Source: Microbacterium abyssi (lineage in GTDB: Bacteria; Actinomycetota; Actinomycetes; Actinomycetales; Microbacteriaceae). From it: a stretch of DNA of 64,000 nucleotides. The notes under the pieces are model-generated. The model made no database searches. It was not told where the DNA came from and saw only the letters and a list, made by a program, of their open reading frames with translations. Every line of letters starts with the position of its first letter. The stretch's first letter is position 1. The position numbers and the translations under genes are program-made. This document shows, one piece after another, positions 33,875 to 43,054 of the stretch. The stretch covers positions 1,736,001-1,800,000 of the forward strand of contig NZ_CP063815.1 of assembly GCF_015277895.1 (NCBI RefSeq), given 5' to 3'.

Positions 33875-35566
33875 CTTCTCGCCGGTGCGCACGATCCTGA
33901 GATCGAGCGGCACGTCGATCGGAAACGCGCCGAACAGGCGTCGAGTCGCGACGGCGGCCGCCTCGCGCACGGCGGATGCCGCGTCATCCGCCTGCTCGGC
34001 GGGGACGTGCAGGATCACCTCGTCGTGCAGGAAGAAGGCCAGATGCGCCTGGTCCGCGAAGGGCCCCGATGCCGTCGCCGGCGTCTCGGCGGCGGGAAGC
34101 TGCCGCAGCCGATGCCGGATCTCGGCCAGCCAGATCAGCGCCCATTCGGCGGCAGTCCCCTGCACGACGAAATTGCGGGTGAACCGCCCGCGCTCGCGCG
34201 CAGCGGATCGCGCCCGCCTCACCTCTGCGGGTGGGACGTCGGCGCCGCTCGCAGCGGCCTGCTGCTCCTGCCAGGCGGTGTCCGGTCGCGGCGAGGAGCG
34301 GCCGAGCCAGGTCGAGACCACACCGCCGTCCTCGCCGACGCGCGCGGCCTCGTCGACGCGGTGCATGGCGCGCGGGTACACCCTGCGCAGACGCGGCACG
34401 AGCCTGCCGCTGTCGCCCGTCGTGGCGCCGTACATCGCGCCCAGCACCGCGTACTTCGCCTCCTCACGCGTCGCCACCGCTCCGGAGGCGACCACTCCGG
34501 CGTACAGGTCCTGTCCGCGGGCGGCCTCGGCCATGGCCTTGTCGGATGCCATGGCGGCGAGCATCCGCGGTTCGAGCTGCGCGACGTCAGCGACGACGAG
34601 CATCCACCCCGGGTCGGCCCGGACGGCGGGGCGGAGGATGCGCGGCAGCTGCAGCGCTCCGCCGCCCGAGGACGCCCAGCGTCCGGTGACCACGCCGCCG
34701 GGGATGTACACGGGGCGAAAGCGTCCGTCGTGCACCCACTCGGACAGCCACGCCCACCCGTTCGCGCTCATCAGCCGGGAGAGCTTCTTGTACGCCAGCA
34801 GCGGGGGGATGACGGGGTGCGAGATCTCGCTGAGCTGCCATTGACTGGTCGACTCGACGTTGACGCCGACGCGGTGCAGGGCGCGCAGCAGCTTCACGTG
34901 ACTGTCGAGGTGCAGTGTCGGGTCGCCGACGTGGAAGCGCACCGCATCGGCGTGCGTCGCCATGTGCGCCGGCATCCCACCGCCTGCCGGGCGCGCACCG
35001 AGCACCTCGGTGAGGATGCGGTCGTGCTCGGCGGCATCCCAGGGCAGGCCCGCGGCGCGCAGCTCCTGGGCGATCAGTCCGCCCGCCGATTCGGCGGCGC
35101 ACAGCAGGGCGAGCCGGCCGGTGCGGTCCGCGGCGATCACGCCGAGTTGCGCGCGCAACTGGTCGAGGAGGTCGGTGACGGACTCTGATCCGCTCCGATC
35201 CCCTGGGGCGAACAGCGCGGGTTCGGCAATCTCGGGCTCACGGGGCAGCCAGTCGGGCGAGGGCGCGAGCGGACGCGCAACCACATCAGTGTCGCGGAGG
35301 ATCGCGTGGCACAGCAGCAGGTCATGCGTGCGCGTCAGCTGTACGCCCTCGGAGAGGAGGTCAGGGTAGAACTCACGTGCGCTGCGGATCACCCAGCGGG
35401 GTCGCTCGTCGGCTTCGACGCGTCGGACCCAGTCGGCGAGCTCTGTCGCGGCGATGTCCGTGCGGTCGAGCTCTCCGCCCTCGGCATCCAGCCGGACGGC
35501 GACGGCGTCGCCGGTGCCCGTGACGGCCAGCAGGATCCGGGAATCGGCTGCCGGCCTGGCGCTCAC
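33872..35566 (-). CDS. Family-A DNA polymerase-like protein (bifunctional exonuclease/polymerase family)
   Basis: 564-residue actinobacterial protein of the group annotated as bifunctional 3'-5' exonuclease/DNA polymerase, a short relative of PolA. The palm has motif A as VADVAQLEPRML (PolA has DYSQIELR, so the Tyr-Ser is Val-Ala), a motif-B helix EEAKYAVLGAMYGAT with the Lys and Tyr kept but Phe changed to Leu, and motif C as FFLHDEVILHV. The first 180 residues show no clear DEDD exonuclease residues. Start GTG 35566 overlaps the stop of the zinc-ribbon gene (GTGA). Polymerase activity is possible, but its role is unknown. Confidence 0.75.
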   Translation of the reverse strand: MSARPAADSRILLAVTGTGDAVAVRLDAEGGELDRTDIAATELADWVRRVEADERPRWVIRSAREFYPDLLSEGVQLTRTHDLLLCHAILRDTDVVARPLAPSPDWLPREPEIAEPALFAPGDRSGSESVTDLLDQLRAQLGVIAADRTGRLALLCAAESAGGLIAQELRAAGLPWDAAEHDRILTEVLGARPAGGGMPAHMATHADAVRFHVGDPTLHLDSHVKLLRALHRVGVNVESTSQWQLSEISHPVIPPLLAYKKLSRLMSANGWAWLSEWVHDGRFRPVYIPGGVVTGRWASSGGGALQLPRILRPAVRADPGWMLVVADVAQLEPRMLAAMASDKAMAEAARGQDLYAGVVASGAVATREEAKYAVLGAMYGATTGDSGRLVPRLRRVYPRAMHRVDEAARVGEDGGVVSTWLGRSSPRPDTAWQEQQAAASGADVPPAEVRRARSAARERGRFTRNFVVQGTAAEWALIWLAEIRHRLRQLPAAETPATASGPFADQAHLAFFLHDEVILHVPAEQADDAASAVREAAAVATRRLFGAFPIDVPLDLRIVRTGEK

Positions 35567-36294
35567 AGCCCCGATTCGTCGGTGCGCACGAGGATCGCGC
35601 CGCACTCGGGGCACGAGACGACGGCATCGGGCGCAGCCTGACGAATCTCATTGAGATTGGTGCCGGGGAGCATCATGCGGCAGCCCTCGCAGGTTCCCCG
35701 GCGCAGCAGGCCGACTCCGATGCCGCGGGAGGCGCGGCGCGTGTACTCGGCGAGCAGGTCGGCGGGGATCTCGGCGGTCACGGCATCGCGGTCGCGGGTG
35801 AGCTGTGCGATCTCGGTGGTGGCCGCGGCGATCGATGCCTTGGCCTGCGCGGTGAGGTCGGTGCCCTCTGCGGTGGTGGTGTCGATCAGCGCCTGCTGCG
35901 TGGCGACCGCGGCCTCGGCTTCTTCGAGCCGGCCCATGACGTCGAGCTCGACGTCCTCGAGGGCGCTGATGCGCTTGGCGAGGCTCGCGAGTTCGTGCTC
36001 GAGCGCCTGCGCGTCCTTCGGGTTGGTCGCGGTCGCGAGCCGGTCGGCGTCGCGCGTACGGCGCTGCTCGGTGACCTTCACATCGGACTCGAGCCGGGTC
36101 AGCTCGGTGCGGATGTCGTCGCGGGCGCCGCTGAGCACGGTCAGCTCACGGAGCTGCTCCTGACGCTCTTTGGCCAGCTCGTTGATGCGGGCCCCCTGCG
36201 CGGGCGTCGCCCGCTGCCGCTCGGCTTGCTGCAGGCGTCGATCGAGCTCGGCGACGTCGAGAAGGATGCGCTGTTGTTCGGGGGTGGCGTTCAC
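35563..36294 (-). CDS. Coiled-coil zinc-ribbon protein (C4-type)
   Basis: 243-residue protein with a long antiparallel coiled coil (about 1-180, rich in Ala, Glu, Arg and Leu heptads) and a C-terminal zinc ribbon with CEGCRMM near residue 203 and CPECGAIL near residue 229. This architecture is the zf-RING_7/CT398-like family, widespread in bacteria and thought to have a nucleic-acid or protein-scaffold role, not defined. Start GTG 36294 overlaps the ychJ stop, and its stop overlaps the polymerase start, so three genes are translationally linked. Confidence 0.85.
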   Translation of the reverse strand: MNATPEQQRILLDVAELDRRLQQAERQRATPAQGARINELAKERQEQLRELTVLSGARDDIRTELTRLESDVKVTEQRRTRDADRLATATNPKDAQALEHELASLAKRISALEDVELDVMGRLEEAEAAVATQQALIDTTTAEGTDLTAQAKASIAAATTEIAQLTRDRDAVTAEIPADLLAEYTRRASRGIGVGLLRRGTCEGCRMMLPGTNLNEIRQAAPDAVVSCPECGAILVRTDESGL

Positions 36295-36668
36295 ACGTCC
36301 AACTTACCGTCCAGGTACGTCCACATCCGGTTCTCGCGGAGGAATCTGCTCCGCTCCCGCATGGATCCCGGCGCGCCGCGCTCCCGGAAGAAGGCTTCGA
36401 ACGCCACGACGCCGGCTGCGTCGAACGGTCCTCCTGCCGCGGTGTCGAGAATGTCCAGCCGGGTCCATCGGATGTCGGGATCGAGTTCCAGCTCGGCGGG
36501 TCTGGTGGTCGGATGCCAGGACCGCAGCAAGTACGCGGCATCCCCCGTCGCGAACGCCGTGAACCGGGAGCGCATGAGACGGACCGCGGTCGGTGCGGCG
36601 ATGGTGCCCGAGAGCACGGGACCGCAGCACGAGTCGTAGGTGTCTCCGGATGTGCAGGGGCAGCGCAT
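36291..36668 (-). CDS. ychJ: YchJ family protein (UPF0225, SEC-C motif)
   Basis: 125-residue YchJ/UPF0225 protein; function unknown. The N-terminus carries the SEC-C-like zinc motif (RCPCTSGDTYDSCCGP, with four Cys), and the rest is an NTF2-like fold with LMRSRFTAFATGDAAYLLRSWHP and FEAFFRERGAPGSMRERSRF. It is the first gene of the ychJ / zinc-ribbon / polymerase run and overlaps the next gene by four bases (GTGA). ATG 36668 is the family start. It is divergent from the aldo/keto reductase. Confidence 0.85.
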   Translation of the reverse strand: MRCPCTSGDTYDSCCGPVLSGTIAAPTAVRLMRSRFTAFATGDAAYLLRSWHPTTRPAELELDPDIRWTRLDILDTAAGGPFDAAGVVAFEAFFRERGAPGSMRERSRFLRENRMWTYLDGKLDV

Positions 36669-36720
36669 GCGTCAATCATGCCGCGTACGCTGAGAGCAGA
36701 CCTGTGAAGGAGACTCCCCC

Positions 36721-37560
36721 ATGCCCGCTCTTCCCGTGCGCACCGCCCACAACGGATTCACTCTTCCCGCGATCGGCCTCGGCACCTATCGCCTGAACGG
36801 CGAGGCGGGTGCCGCCGCGATCGCCGCGGGGATCGACGCCGGCTACCGGCTGGTCGACTCCGCATTCAACTACGAGAACGAGGGCACGGTCGGGCGTGGT
36901 GTGGCGGATGCCGCCACGGACCGTGCGGAGATCGTCGTGACGACGAAGCTCCCCGGACGCCACCACCCGTCGGACAAGGCGCGCACGAGCATCGAGGAGA
37001 GCCGGTTCCGCCTCGGACTGGATGCCACCGACCTGCACCTCATCCACTGGCCGAACCCGATCCAGGACGAGTACGTCCAGGCATGGGCCGCGCTCGTCGA
37101 GGCGCAGCAGCGCGGGACGGTGCGTCAGATCGGCGTCTCGAACTTCCTGCCCGAGCACCTGGAGCGCCTGGAGCGCGAGACCGGGGTGCGTCCTGTGGTC
37201 AACCAGATCGAGCTGCACCCGTACTTCCCGCAGACCGAACAGCTCGCGTACCACCGCGAACACGGCATCATCACCGAGGCGTGGAGCCCGATCGGTCGCG
37301 CGAGAGCGCTGCTCGAGGAGACGGTGATCGCCGAGGTCGCGGCCGCGCACGACATCTCGCCGGCGCAGGCCGTGCTCGCCTGGCACGTGGCTCGCGAGAG
37401 CGTCGCGATCCCGAAGGCGTCGTCGCTGGAGCATCAGAAGGCCAACCTCGCGGCGGCATCCGTCGTGCTCGACGACGCCGAGGTCGAGGCCATCACCGCG
37501 CTCGGCCGTGCCGACGGCCGGCTCTTCGACGCCGATCCCCGTTCGCACGAGGAGTCCTGA
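36721..37560 (+). CDS. Aldo/keto reductase
   Basis: 279-residue NADPH-dependent oxidoreductase with a TIM barrel. The catalytic tetrad is complete: Asp 46 and Tyr 51 in LVDSAFNYENE, Lys 76 in TTKLPG and His 109 in LHLIHWPNP. GVSNFLPEHLERL and the NADP-binding AIPKASS-like end are present. It is closest to the 2,5-diketo-gluconate reductase type, but the natural carbonyl substrate is not predictable. GAAGGAGA lies before ATG 36721 and a TACGCT box further upstream. It converges on the SDR gene. Confidence 0.88.
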   Translation: MPALPVRTAHNGFTLPAIGLGTYRLNGEAGAAAIAAGIDAGYRLVDSAFNYENEGTVGRGVADAATDRAEIVVTTKLPGRHHPSDKARTSIEESRFRLGLDATDLHLIHWPNPIQDEYVQAWAALVEAQQRGTVRQIGVSNFLPEHLERLERETGVRPVVNQIELHPYFPQTEQLAYHREHGIITEAWSPIGRARALLEETVIAEVAAAHDISPAQAVLAWHVARESVAIPKASSLEHQKANLAAASVVLDDAEVEAITALGRADGRLFDADPRSHEES

Positions 37561-37585
37561 GCCGCGCGCTCTCGCCGCGGTGCGG

Positions 37586-38377
37586 TCAGATCATCGCTGT
37601 GAGAACGCCGCCGTCGGCACGCAGAGCGGCGCCGTTCGTGGCCGATGAGAGGGGACTCGCCAGGTAGAGCGCGAGGCTGGCGATCTCCTCCGGCTCGATG
37701 AATCTCTGCAGCAGAGACGTCGTGTTCTGCGCGATGATGGCGGCCTTCATCGCGTCCTCAGGAACATCCTGCGCCGCTGAGAGTGCAGCCACCGTGTGGG
37801 CGACGCCATCGGAATAGGTCGGACCGCCGAGGATCGTGTTCACTGTGACGCCTGTGCCGCGGGTGAGCTTGGCGAGGCCGTTGCTCAGCGCCAGTGTCGC
37901 GGCCTTCGTCACTCCGTAGTGCACCATGTCTGCCGGGATGTTCACACCGGACTCGGTGCCGATGAAGATGACGCGCCCCCACCCGTTCTCGAGCATGCGC
38001 GGCAGCAGATGGCGAGACAGCCGCACGCCGCTCATGACGTTGACATCGAAGTAGCGCTGCCAGTCCTCGTCGCCGATATCGCCGAACGCCGCGAGTTCGA
38101 AGAGTCCGACGTTGTTGACCAGGATGTCGACCTCGCCGAGCTCCCCGACCAGTTGCACCATCTGTCGTGGATCTGCGACATCGGCGACGATGCCCGAGAC
38201 GGGAGCCTCAGGGTCCCCCGCTTTCAGATCACGGACCGCGCGGTCCACCCTGTCCTGGTCTCGCCCGTTGATGACGACGGACGCTCCTTCAGCCAGGAGT
38301 CCCCTCGCGATCGCGAATCCGATTCCCTGCGTAGCCCCGCTCACGAACGCTCGCCTGCCATCCAACTGAAGTTCCAT
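37586..38377 (-). CDS. SDR family oxidoreductase
   Basis: 263-residue short-chain dehydrogenase/reductase. The cofactor motif is SGATQGIG near residues 14-21; NNVGLF and the catalytic Ser (IFIGTESGV) and Tyr/Lys (YGVTK) are all present. The basic residue after the glycine motif region (NGRDQDRV) suggests NADP. Substrate unknown. It is divergent from a MarR gene with a double palindromic operator between, so it is very probably the regulator's target. GGAG lies near ATG 38377. Confidence 0.88.
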   Translation of the reverse strand: MELQLDGRRAFVSGATQGIGFAIARGLLAEGASVVINGRDQDRVDRAVRDLKAGDPEAPVSGIVADVADPRQMVQLVGELGEVDILVNNVGLFELAAFGDIGDEDWQRYFDVNVMSGVRLSRHLLPRMLENGWGRVIFIGTESGVNIPADMVHYGVTKAATLALSNGLAKLTRGTGVTVNTILGGPTYSDGVAHTVAALSAAQDVPEDAMKAAIIAQNTTSLLQRFIEPEEIASLALYLASPLSSATNGAALRADGGVLTAMI

Positions 38378-38388
38378 GATTCTCCATT

Positions 38389-38439
38389 CACTTTCTCAAT
38401 CAAGTCAAACCCTACCAATATCACTTGACTGAGAAAGTG
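38389..38439. promoter_or_regulatory. Double MarR-type operator between SDR and marR genes
   Basis: Two 17-base arms, CACTTTCTCAATCAAGT (38389-38405) and ACTTGACTGAGAAAGTG (38423-38439), are inverted copies with one mismatch and a 17-base spacer. Each arm is itself ACTT-N8-AAGT. The right arm lies just before the marR -10 box (TAATCT, 38443-38448), and the left arm covers the SDR promoter. Confidence 0.8.
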
Positions 38440-38454
38440 CCGTAATCTGCAGAC

Positions 38455-38949
38455 ATGACGGATCACACTTCTCGCGCGATGCTCACGGGCGATGACCTGG
38501 AGACGTGGTCTTCGCTGGCGACGGTCCTGGAATGGCTGCCGGCCGCACTCGATACGCAGTTGCAGGCCGACTCGGAGATGACGCATTTCGAGTACGGGAT
38601 CCTGTACGCCTTGGCCGATGCTCCGGAACAGACGCTCCGGATGAGCGTGCTCGCCGGCTACGCGAACAGCTCACTGTCGCGTCTATCGCGCGCGGCGGCG
38701 CGCCTGGAGAAGCGCGGATGGATGCGCCGGATGCCGGATCCGACCGACGGCAGGTACACGCTCGCGATTCTCACCCAGCCGGGCACGGCGAAGGTCGAGC
38801 AGGCCACGCCGGGTCACGTGCGCACGGTGCATCGGCTCGTCCTCGACCCGCTGACAGCGGCGCAGAAGAAGCAGCTTCGAGAGATCAGCAGGCGAATCCA
38901 GCGCTCGATCCGCGATGAGTCCGGGTGGAGTCCGACAGCGACGGAATAG
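38455..38949 (+). CDS. MarR family transcriptional regulator
   Basis: 164-residue winged-helix repressor. The DNA-binding part spans about residues 40-105, with LRMSVLAGYANSSLSRLSRAAARLEKRGWM as recognition helix and RRMPDPTDGRYTLAILT as wing. Flanking helices should form the dimer. A TAATCT box six bases upstream of ATG 38455 suggests a leaderless message. It probably represses itself and the divergent SDR gene through the double palindrome, and perhaps the quinone reductase downstream. The ligand is unknown; phenolic or quinone compounds would suit the neighbours. Confidence 0.88.
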   Translation: MTDHTSRAMLTGDDLETWSSLATVLEWLPAALDTQLQADSEMTHFEYGILYALADAPEQTLRMSVLAGYANSSLSRLSRAAARLEKRGWMRRMPDPTDGRYTLAILTQPGTAKVEQATPGHVRTVHRLVLDPLTAAQKKQLREISRRIQRSIRDESGWSPTATE

Positions 38950-38977
38950 TCCCGCACGGGCTCGACTTGGATCTGAC

Positions 38978-40003
38978 ATGAAAGCAATCGTCTACACGGG
39001 CAAGGGCGACTCCGCGACACTCGCGCTGACCGAGCGCGAAGCGGCGCTTCCCGGCCCCGGTGAGGTGCGGGTCCGCATCCACGTGTCCGGAGTCAATCCC
39101 ACCGATTGGAAGGCGCGCGCATCCTCGGAAGCGCCGATGCCGTTCGAGGAGATCGTGCCGAATCAGGACGGTGCCGGTGTCGTGGATGCTGTCGGCGATG
39201 GTGTCGAGGGCCTGCAGGTCGGCGATCGCGTGTGGGTGCATCTCGCCGCCCACCAGCGGCCGACCGGCACGGCCCAGGAGTTCACGGTGGTGCCGCAGTC
39301 GCGCGCGGTTCGACTCCCGGACGGTGTCGGCTTCGATATCGCCGCGAGCCTCGGTGTTCCGGCGATGACGGCGCACCGCGCGCTGACCGTGCACGAGCAC
39401 GGCCCGTCTAGGCTCTCCCCCGGCGCGCTCGCCGGTCGGACTGTCCTGGTGCAGGGCGGTGCGGGCGCGGTGGGTCATGCGGCGATCCAGCTGGCCGTGT
39501 GGGCGGGCGCGACGGTCATCACGACCGTGAGCACGGATGCGAAGGAACGGCTCGCCCGCGCGGCCGGCGCTCACCATGTCTTCCAATACCCCGATGATCG
39601 ACTGGCCGAGCGCATCCTTGAAGTCGCTCCGTCAGGCGTCGATCAGGTCGTGGAGGTCTCGCCGGCGAGCAACGCCGCGCTCGATGTCGAAGTGCTCGCC
39701 AATCACGGATCGATCGCGTACTACGCGAACGACAAGGGCGATGCGTTCACGATCCCGATCATGCCGAGTTTCGCGAAGAACGCGCGCTGGCAGGGGCTGC
39801 TCCTGTACACGGTCGGCGAGGATGCGCTGACAGCCGCTGCCGAGGACGTCACCGCGGCGTTGGAAAACGACGCTCTTCCCGTCGGGGAGAACGCCGGGCT
39901 GCCGCTCACCTGGTTCCCGCTCGAGGAGACGGCCGCCGCACACGATGCAGTTGAGCACGGCACGATCGGGAAGGTCCTCATCCGGGTCTCGTCCGACGAC
40001 TGA
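38978..40003 (+). CDS. NADPH:quinone reductase-like MDR oxidoreductase
   Basis: 341-residue zinc-independent medium-chain dehydrogenase of the quinone reductase (QOR) type. The N-terminal GroES-like domain has PGEVRVRIHVSGVNPTDWKAR and QDGAGVVDAVGDGV; the nucleotide-binding domain has VLVQGGAGAVGHAAIQLA. The zinc-binding residues of alcohol dehydrogenases are missing. It follows marR by 28 bases on the same strand and may be co-transcribed. The trio SDR, MarR and QOR looks like an inducible detoxification group. ATG 38978 has TTGGAT five bases before it, so it may also have its own leaderless start. Confidence 0.88.
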   Translation: MKAIVYTGKGDSATLALTEREAALPGPGEVRVRIHVSGVNPTDWKARASSEAPMPFEEIVPNQDGAGVVDAVGDGVEGLQVGDRVWVHLAAHQRPTGTAQEFTVVPQSRAVRLPDGVGFDIAASLGVPAMTAHRALTVHEHGPSRLSPGALAGRTVLVQGGAGAVGHAAIQLAVWAGATVITTVSTDAKERLARAAGAHHVFQYPDDRLAERILEVAPSGVDQVVEVSPASNAALDVEVLANHGSIAYYANDKGDAFTIPIMPSFAKNARWQGLLLYTVGEDALTAAAEDVTAALENDALPVGENAGLPLTWFPLEETAAAHDAVEHGTIGKVLIRVSSDD

Positions 40004-40094
40004 GCAGACGCCGGTGAGCGCTTCGTCACGGTGATGGCGGCCCGATACGGGATGCGCGCGCTGATCCGGCGAGGTGCGGGTTCCGCTGTAGAGG

Positions 40095-40167
40095 TGGGCC
40101 CTGCCGGGATCGAACCGACGACATCCACGGTGTAAACGTGGCGCTCTACCAGCTGAGCTAAAGGCCC
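40095..40167 (-). tRNA. tRNA-Val (anticodon TAC)
   Basis: Seventy-three-base cloverleaf on the minus strand: acceptor GGGCCTT with AGGGCCC, D-arm AGCTCAGCTGGTAGAGC, anticodon loop with TAC, and T-arm GGTTCGATCC. The anticodon TAC reads GTA/GTG valine codons. The 3' CCA is not fully encoded. Confidence 0.93.
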
Positions 40168-40222
40168 TGGTGAGTCCAGTCTAGCGAGCGACCCGATGCG
40201 CGACGTAACCGCGGAACGGGAC

Positions 40223-40228
40223 TAGGCT
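40223..40228 (+). promoter_or_regulatory. Probable -10 box for aceE
   Basis: TAGGCT at 40223-40228 implies a leader of about 87 bases before the aceE GTG at 40321, longer than for most genes here, leaving room for regulation. Confidence 0.45.
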
Positions 40229-40320
40229 GAGAACAGCGCGCGTTGTGCCGAGACGACAAGACTCCCCGCGTCGCTTCCCGTTTCCTTGGCAAGACCTGCC
40301 AGCTTGACGAAAGGCTCCAC

Positions 40321-43047
40321 GTGACCGTCCACGACCAGGATCCGTACTCCCAGGGCCCCCTCGACAGCGATCCGGACGAGACCGGCGAATGGCAGCAGTC
40401 GCTTGACGAGCTCGTCGACGCCAAGGGCCACGGACGCGGCCGCGAGATCATGCTCAGCATGCTCAAGCGCTCCAAGGAGCTGCACCTGAACGTGCCTATG
40501 GTCCCGACCACCGACTACATCAACACCATCGCCTCGGAGAACGAGCCGGAGTTCCCCGGCGACGAGGAGCTCGAGCGCCGCTACCGCCACTGGATCCGGT
40601 GGAACGCCGCGATCACGGTGCACCGCGCTCAGCGCCCCGGCATCGGCGTCGGCGGGCACATCTCGACCTACGCGTCCGCGGCGTCGCTGTACGAGGTCGG
40701 CCACAACCACTTCTTCCGAGGCCAGGATCACCCCTCCGGCGGCGACCAGATCTTCTACCAGGGCCACGCCTCCCCCGGCATGTACGCTCGTGCGTTCCTC
40801 GAAGGACGCCTGACCGAGGCGCAGCTCGACGCGTTCCGCCAGGAGAAGTCCGGCGCCCCGAACGGCATCCCGTCGTACCCGCACCCGCGCATGATGCGCG
40901 AGTTCTGGCAGTTCCCGACCGTGTCGATGGGCCTGGGCCCGATCAACGCCATCTACCAGGCGATGACGAACAAGTACCTTGCCAACCGCGGCATCAAGGA
41001 CGTCGCCGACTCGCACGTCTGGGCGTTCCTCGGCGATGGTGAGATGGACGAGGTCGAATCGCGCGGCCAGCTGCAGGTCGCAGCCAACGAGGGCCTGGAC
41101 AACCTCACCTTCGTGATCAACGCCAACCTGCAGCGCCTCGACGGCCCTGTGCGCGGCAACGGCAAGATCATCCAGGAGCTCGAGTCGTACTTCCGCGGTG
41201 CCGGCTGGAACGTGATCAAGGTCGTCTGGGGCCGTGAGTGGGACGACCTGCTCGCCCGCGACACCGACGGCGCACTGCTCAACCTCATGAACGTCACCCC
41301 CGACGGCGACTACCAGACCTACAAGGCTGAGAACGGCGCCTTCGTCCGCGAGAACTTCTTCGGTCGCGACGAGCGCACCGCTGCCCTGGTCAAGGACTAC
41401 ACCGACGACCAGATCTGGAAGCTCCGCCGCGGCGGTCACGACTACCGCAAGGTGTACGCGGCCTACAAGGCGGCCATGGAGCACAAGGGCCAGCCGACCG
41501 TCATCCTCGCCAAGACCGTCAAGGGCTACGGCCTCGGTCCGCACTTCGAGGGTCGCAACGCCACGCACCAGATGAAGAAGATGACTCTGGACGACCTGAA
41601 GCTCTTCCGCGACACCATGCAGATCCCGATCACGGACGCGCAGCTCGAGGAGAACCCGTACCAGCCGCCGTACTTCCACCCCGGAGCACAGGACGAGACC
41701 ATCCAGTACATGCTGGAGCGCCGTCGCGACCTCGGCGGCTTCCTGCCCGAGCGCCGCACCAAGCACGTCGACCTCGCCCTCCCCGAGGAGAAGGACTACG
41801 CGTTCCCGAAGAAGGGCTCCGGCAACCAGGAGGTCGCCACCACGATGGCGTTCGTCCGCATGCTCAAGGACCTGCTGCGGGTGAAGGGCTTCGGCGAGCG
41901 GATCGTCCCGATCATCCCGGACGAGGCCCGCACCTTCGGCATGGACTCGTACTTCCCCTCGGCGAAGATCTACAACCCCAACGGCCAGAACTATACTGCC
42001 GTCGACCGCGAGCTGCTCCTGGCGTACAAGGAGAGCCCGCAGGGTCAGATCATGCACGTCGGTATCAACGAGGCCGGGGCGACCGCCGCCTTCACCGCCA
42101 CGGCGACGTCCTACTCGACGCACGGTGAGCCGCTGATCCCGATCTACATCTTCTACTCGATGTTCGGCTACCAGCGCACCGGCGACGCCTTCTGGGCCGC
42201 CGCCGACCAGATGGCGCGTGGTTTCGTGATCGGCGCCACCGCCGGACGCACCACTCTGACAGGTGAGGGCACGCAGCACGCCGACGGCCACTCGCCGCTG
42301 CTCGCGTCGACCAACCCGGCGACCGTCAGCTACGACCCGGCATACGGCTACGAGGTCGCGCACATCGTGCAGGCCGGCATCGAGCGCATGTACGGCGGAT
42401 CGCACCCCGATCCCGATGTCATGTACTACCTGACCGTCTACAACGAGCCGCTCAAGCAGCCCGCCGAGCCCGAGGACGTCGATGTCGAAGGCATCCTCAA
42501 GGGTGTGCACCGGGTCTCCGAGGGCACCGGTGACGGACCCCGCGTGCAGCTGCTCGCCTCCGGCGTCGGCGTGCCGTGGGCGATCGAGGCGCAGGAGCTG
42601 CTGGCGAAGGACTGGGGCGTCGTCGCCGACGTGTGGTCGGTGACGAGCTGGAACGAGCTGCGCCGCGACGGCCTCGCGGCCGACGAGCACAACTTCCTGC
42701 ACCCCGAGGAGGAGCCGCGGCTCGCCTACCTCACGCAGAAGCTGCAGTCCGCCGAAGGCCCGTTCATCGCGACCAGCGACTACATGCACGCGGTGCAGGA
42801 TCAGATCCGCCAGTGGGTTCCCGGCGACTTCTACACGCTCGGCGCCGACGGATTCGGCTTCGCCGACACCCGCGCAGCGGCACGCCGGTTCTTCAAGATC
42901 GACGGACCGTCCATGGTCGTCCGCGCCCTCCAGGGCCTGGCAGACCAGGGCAAGCTCGACCGCTCGGTGATCGCCCAGGCGATCTCGAAGTACGACCTGC
43001 ACAACGTGAACGCGGGTACGAGCGGGAACGCCGGCGGCGAGAGCTGA
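40321..43047 (+). CDS. aceE: Pyruvate dehydrogenase E1, homodimeric
   Basis: 908-residue thiamine-diphosphate enzyme that decarboxylates pyruvate and passes the acetyl group to a lipoyl E2. The TPP motif is GDGEMDE with the following [40 protein letters not shown] and [12 protein letters not shown] are conserved AceE regions. The length matches actinobacterial AceE. The start is GTG 40321 ([13 protein letters not shown]) with GAAAGG upstream; the frame is open further but not conserved. E2 and E3 are encoded at 17.6-20.8 kb. The next gene, a FasR-like regulator, begins seven bases after its stop. Confidence 0.95.
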   Translation: MTVHDQDPYSQGPLDSDPDETGEWQQSLDELVDAKGHGRGREIMLSMLKRSKELHLNVPMVPTTDYINTIASENEPEFPGDEELERRYRHWIRWNAAITVHRAQRPGIGVGGHISTYASAASLYEVGHNHFFRGQDHPSGGDQIFYQGHASPGMYARAFLEGRLTEAQLDAFRQEKSGAPNGIPSYPHPRMMREFWQFPTVSMGLGPINAIYQAMTNKYLANRGIKDVADSHVWAFLGDGEMDEVESRGQLQVAANEGLDNLTFVINANLQRLDGPVRGNGKIIQELESYFRGAGWNVIKVVWGREWDDLLARDTDGALLNLMNVTPDGDYQTYKAENGAFVRENFFGRDERTAALVKDYTDDQIWKLRRGGHDYRKVYAAYKAAMEHKGQPTVILAKTVKGYGLGPHFEGRNATHQMKKMTLDDLKLFRDTMQIPITDAQLEENPYQPPYFHPGAQDETIQYMLERRRDLGGFLPERRTKHVDLALPEEKDYAFPKKGSGNQEVATTMAFVRMLKDLLRVKGFGERIVPIIPDEARTFGMDSYFPSAKIYNPNGQNYTAVDRELLLAYKESPQGQIMHVGINEAGATAAFTATATSYSTHGEPLIPIYIFYSMFGYQRTGDAFWAAADQMARGFVIGATAGRTTLTGEGTQHADGHSPLLASTNPATVSYDPAYGYEVAHIVQAGIERMYGGSHPDPDVMYYLTVYNEPLKQPAEPEDVDVEGILKGVHRVSEGTGDGPRVQLLASGVGVPWAIEAQELLAKDWGVVADVWSVTSWNELRRDGLAADEHNFLHPEEEPRLAYLTQKLQSAEGPFIATSDYMHAVQDQIRQWVPGDFYTLGADGFGFADTRAAARRFFKIDGPSMVVRALQGLADQGKLDRSVIAQAISKYDLHNVNAGTSGNAGGES

Positions 43048-43054
43048 GCCACGT

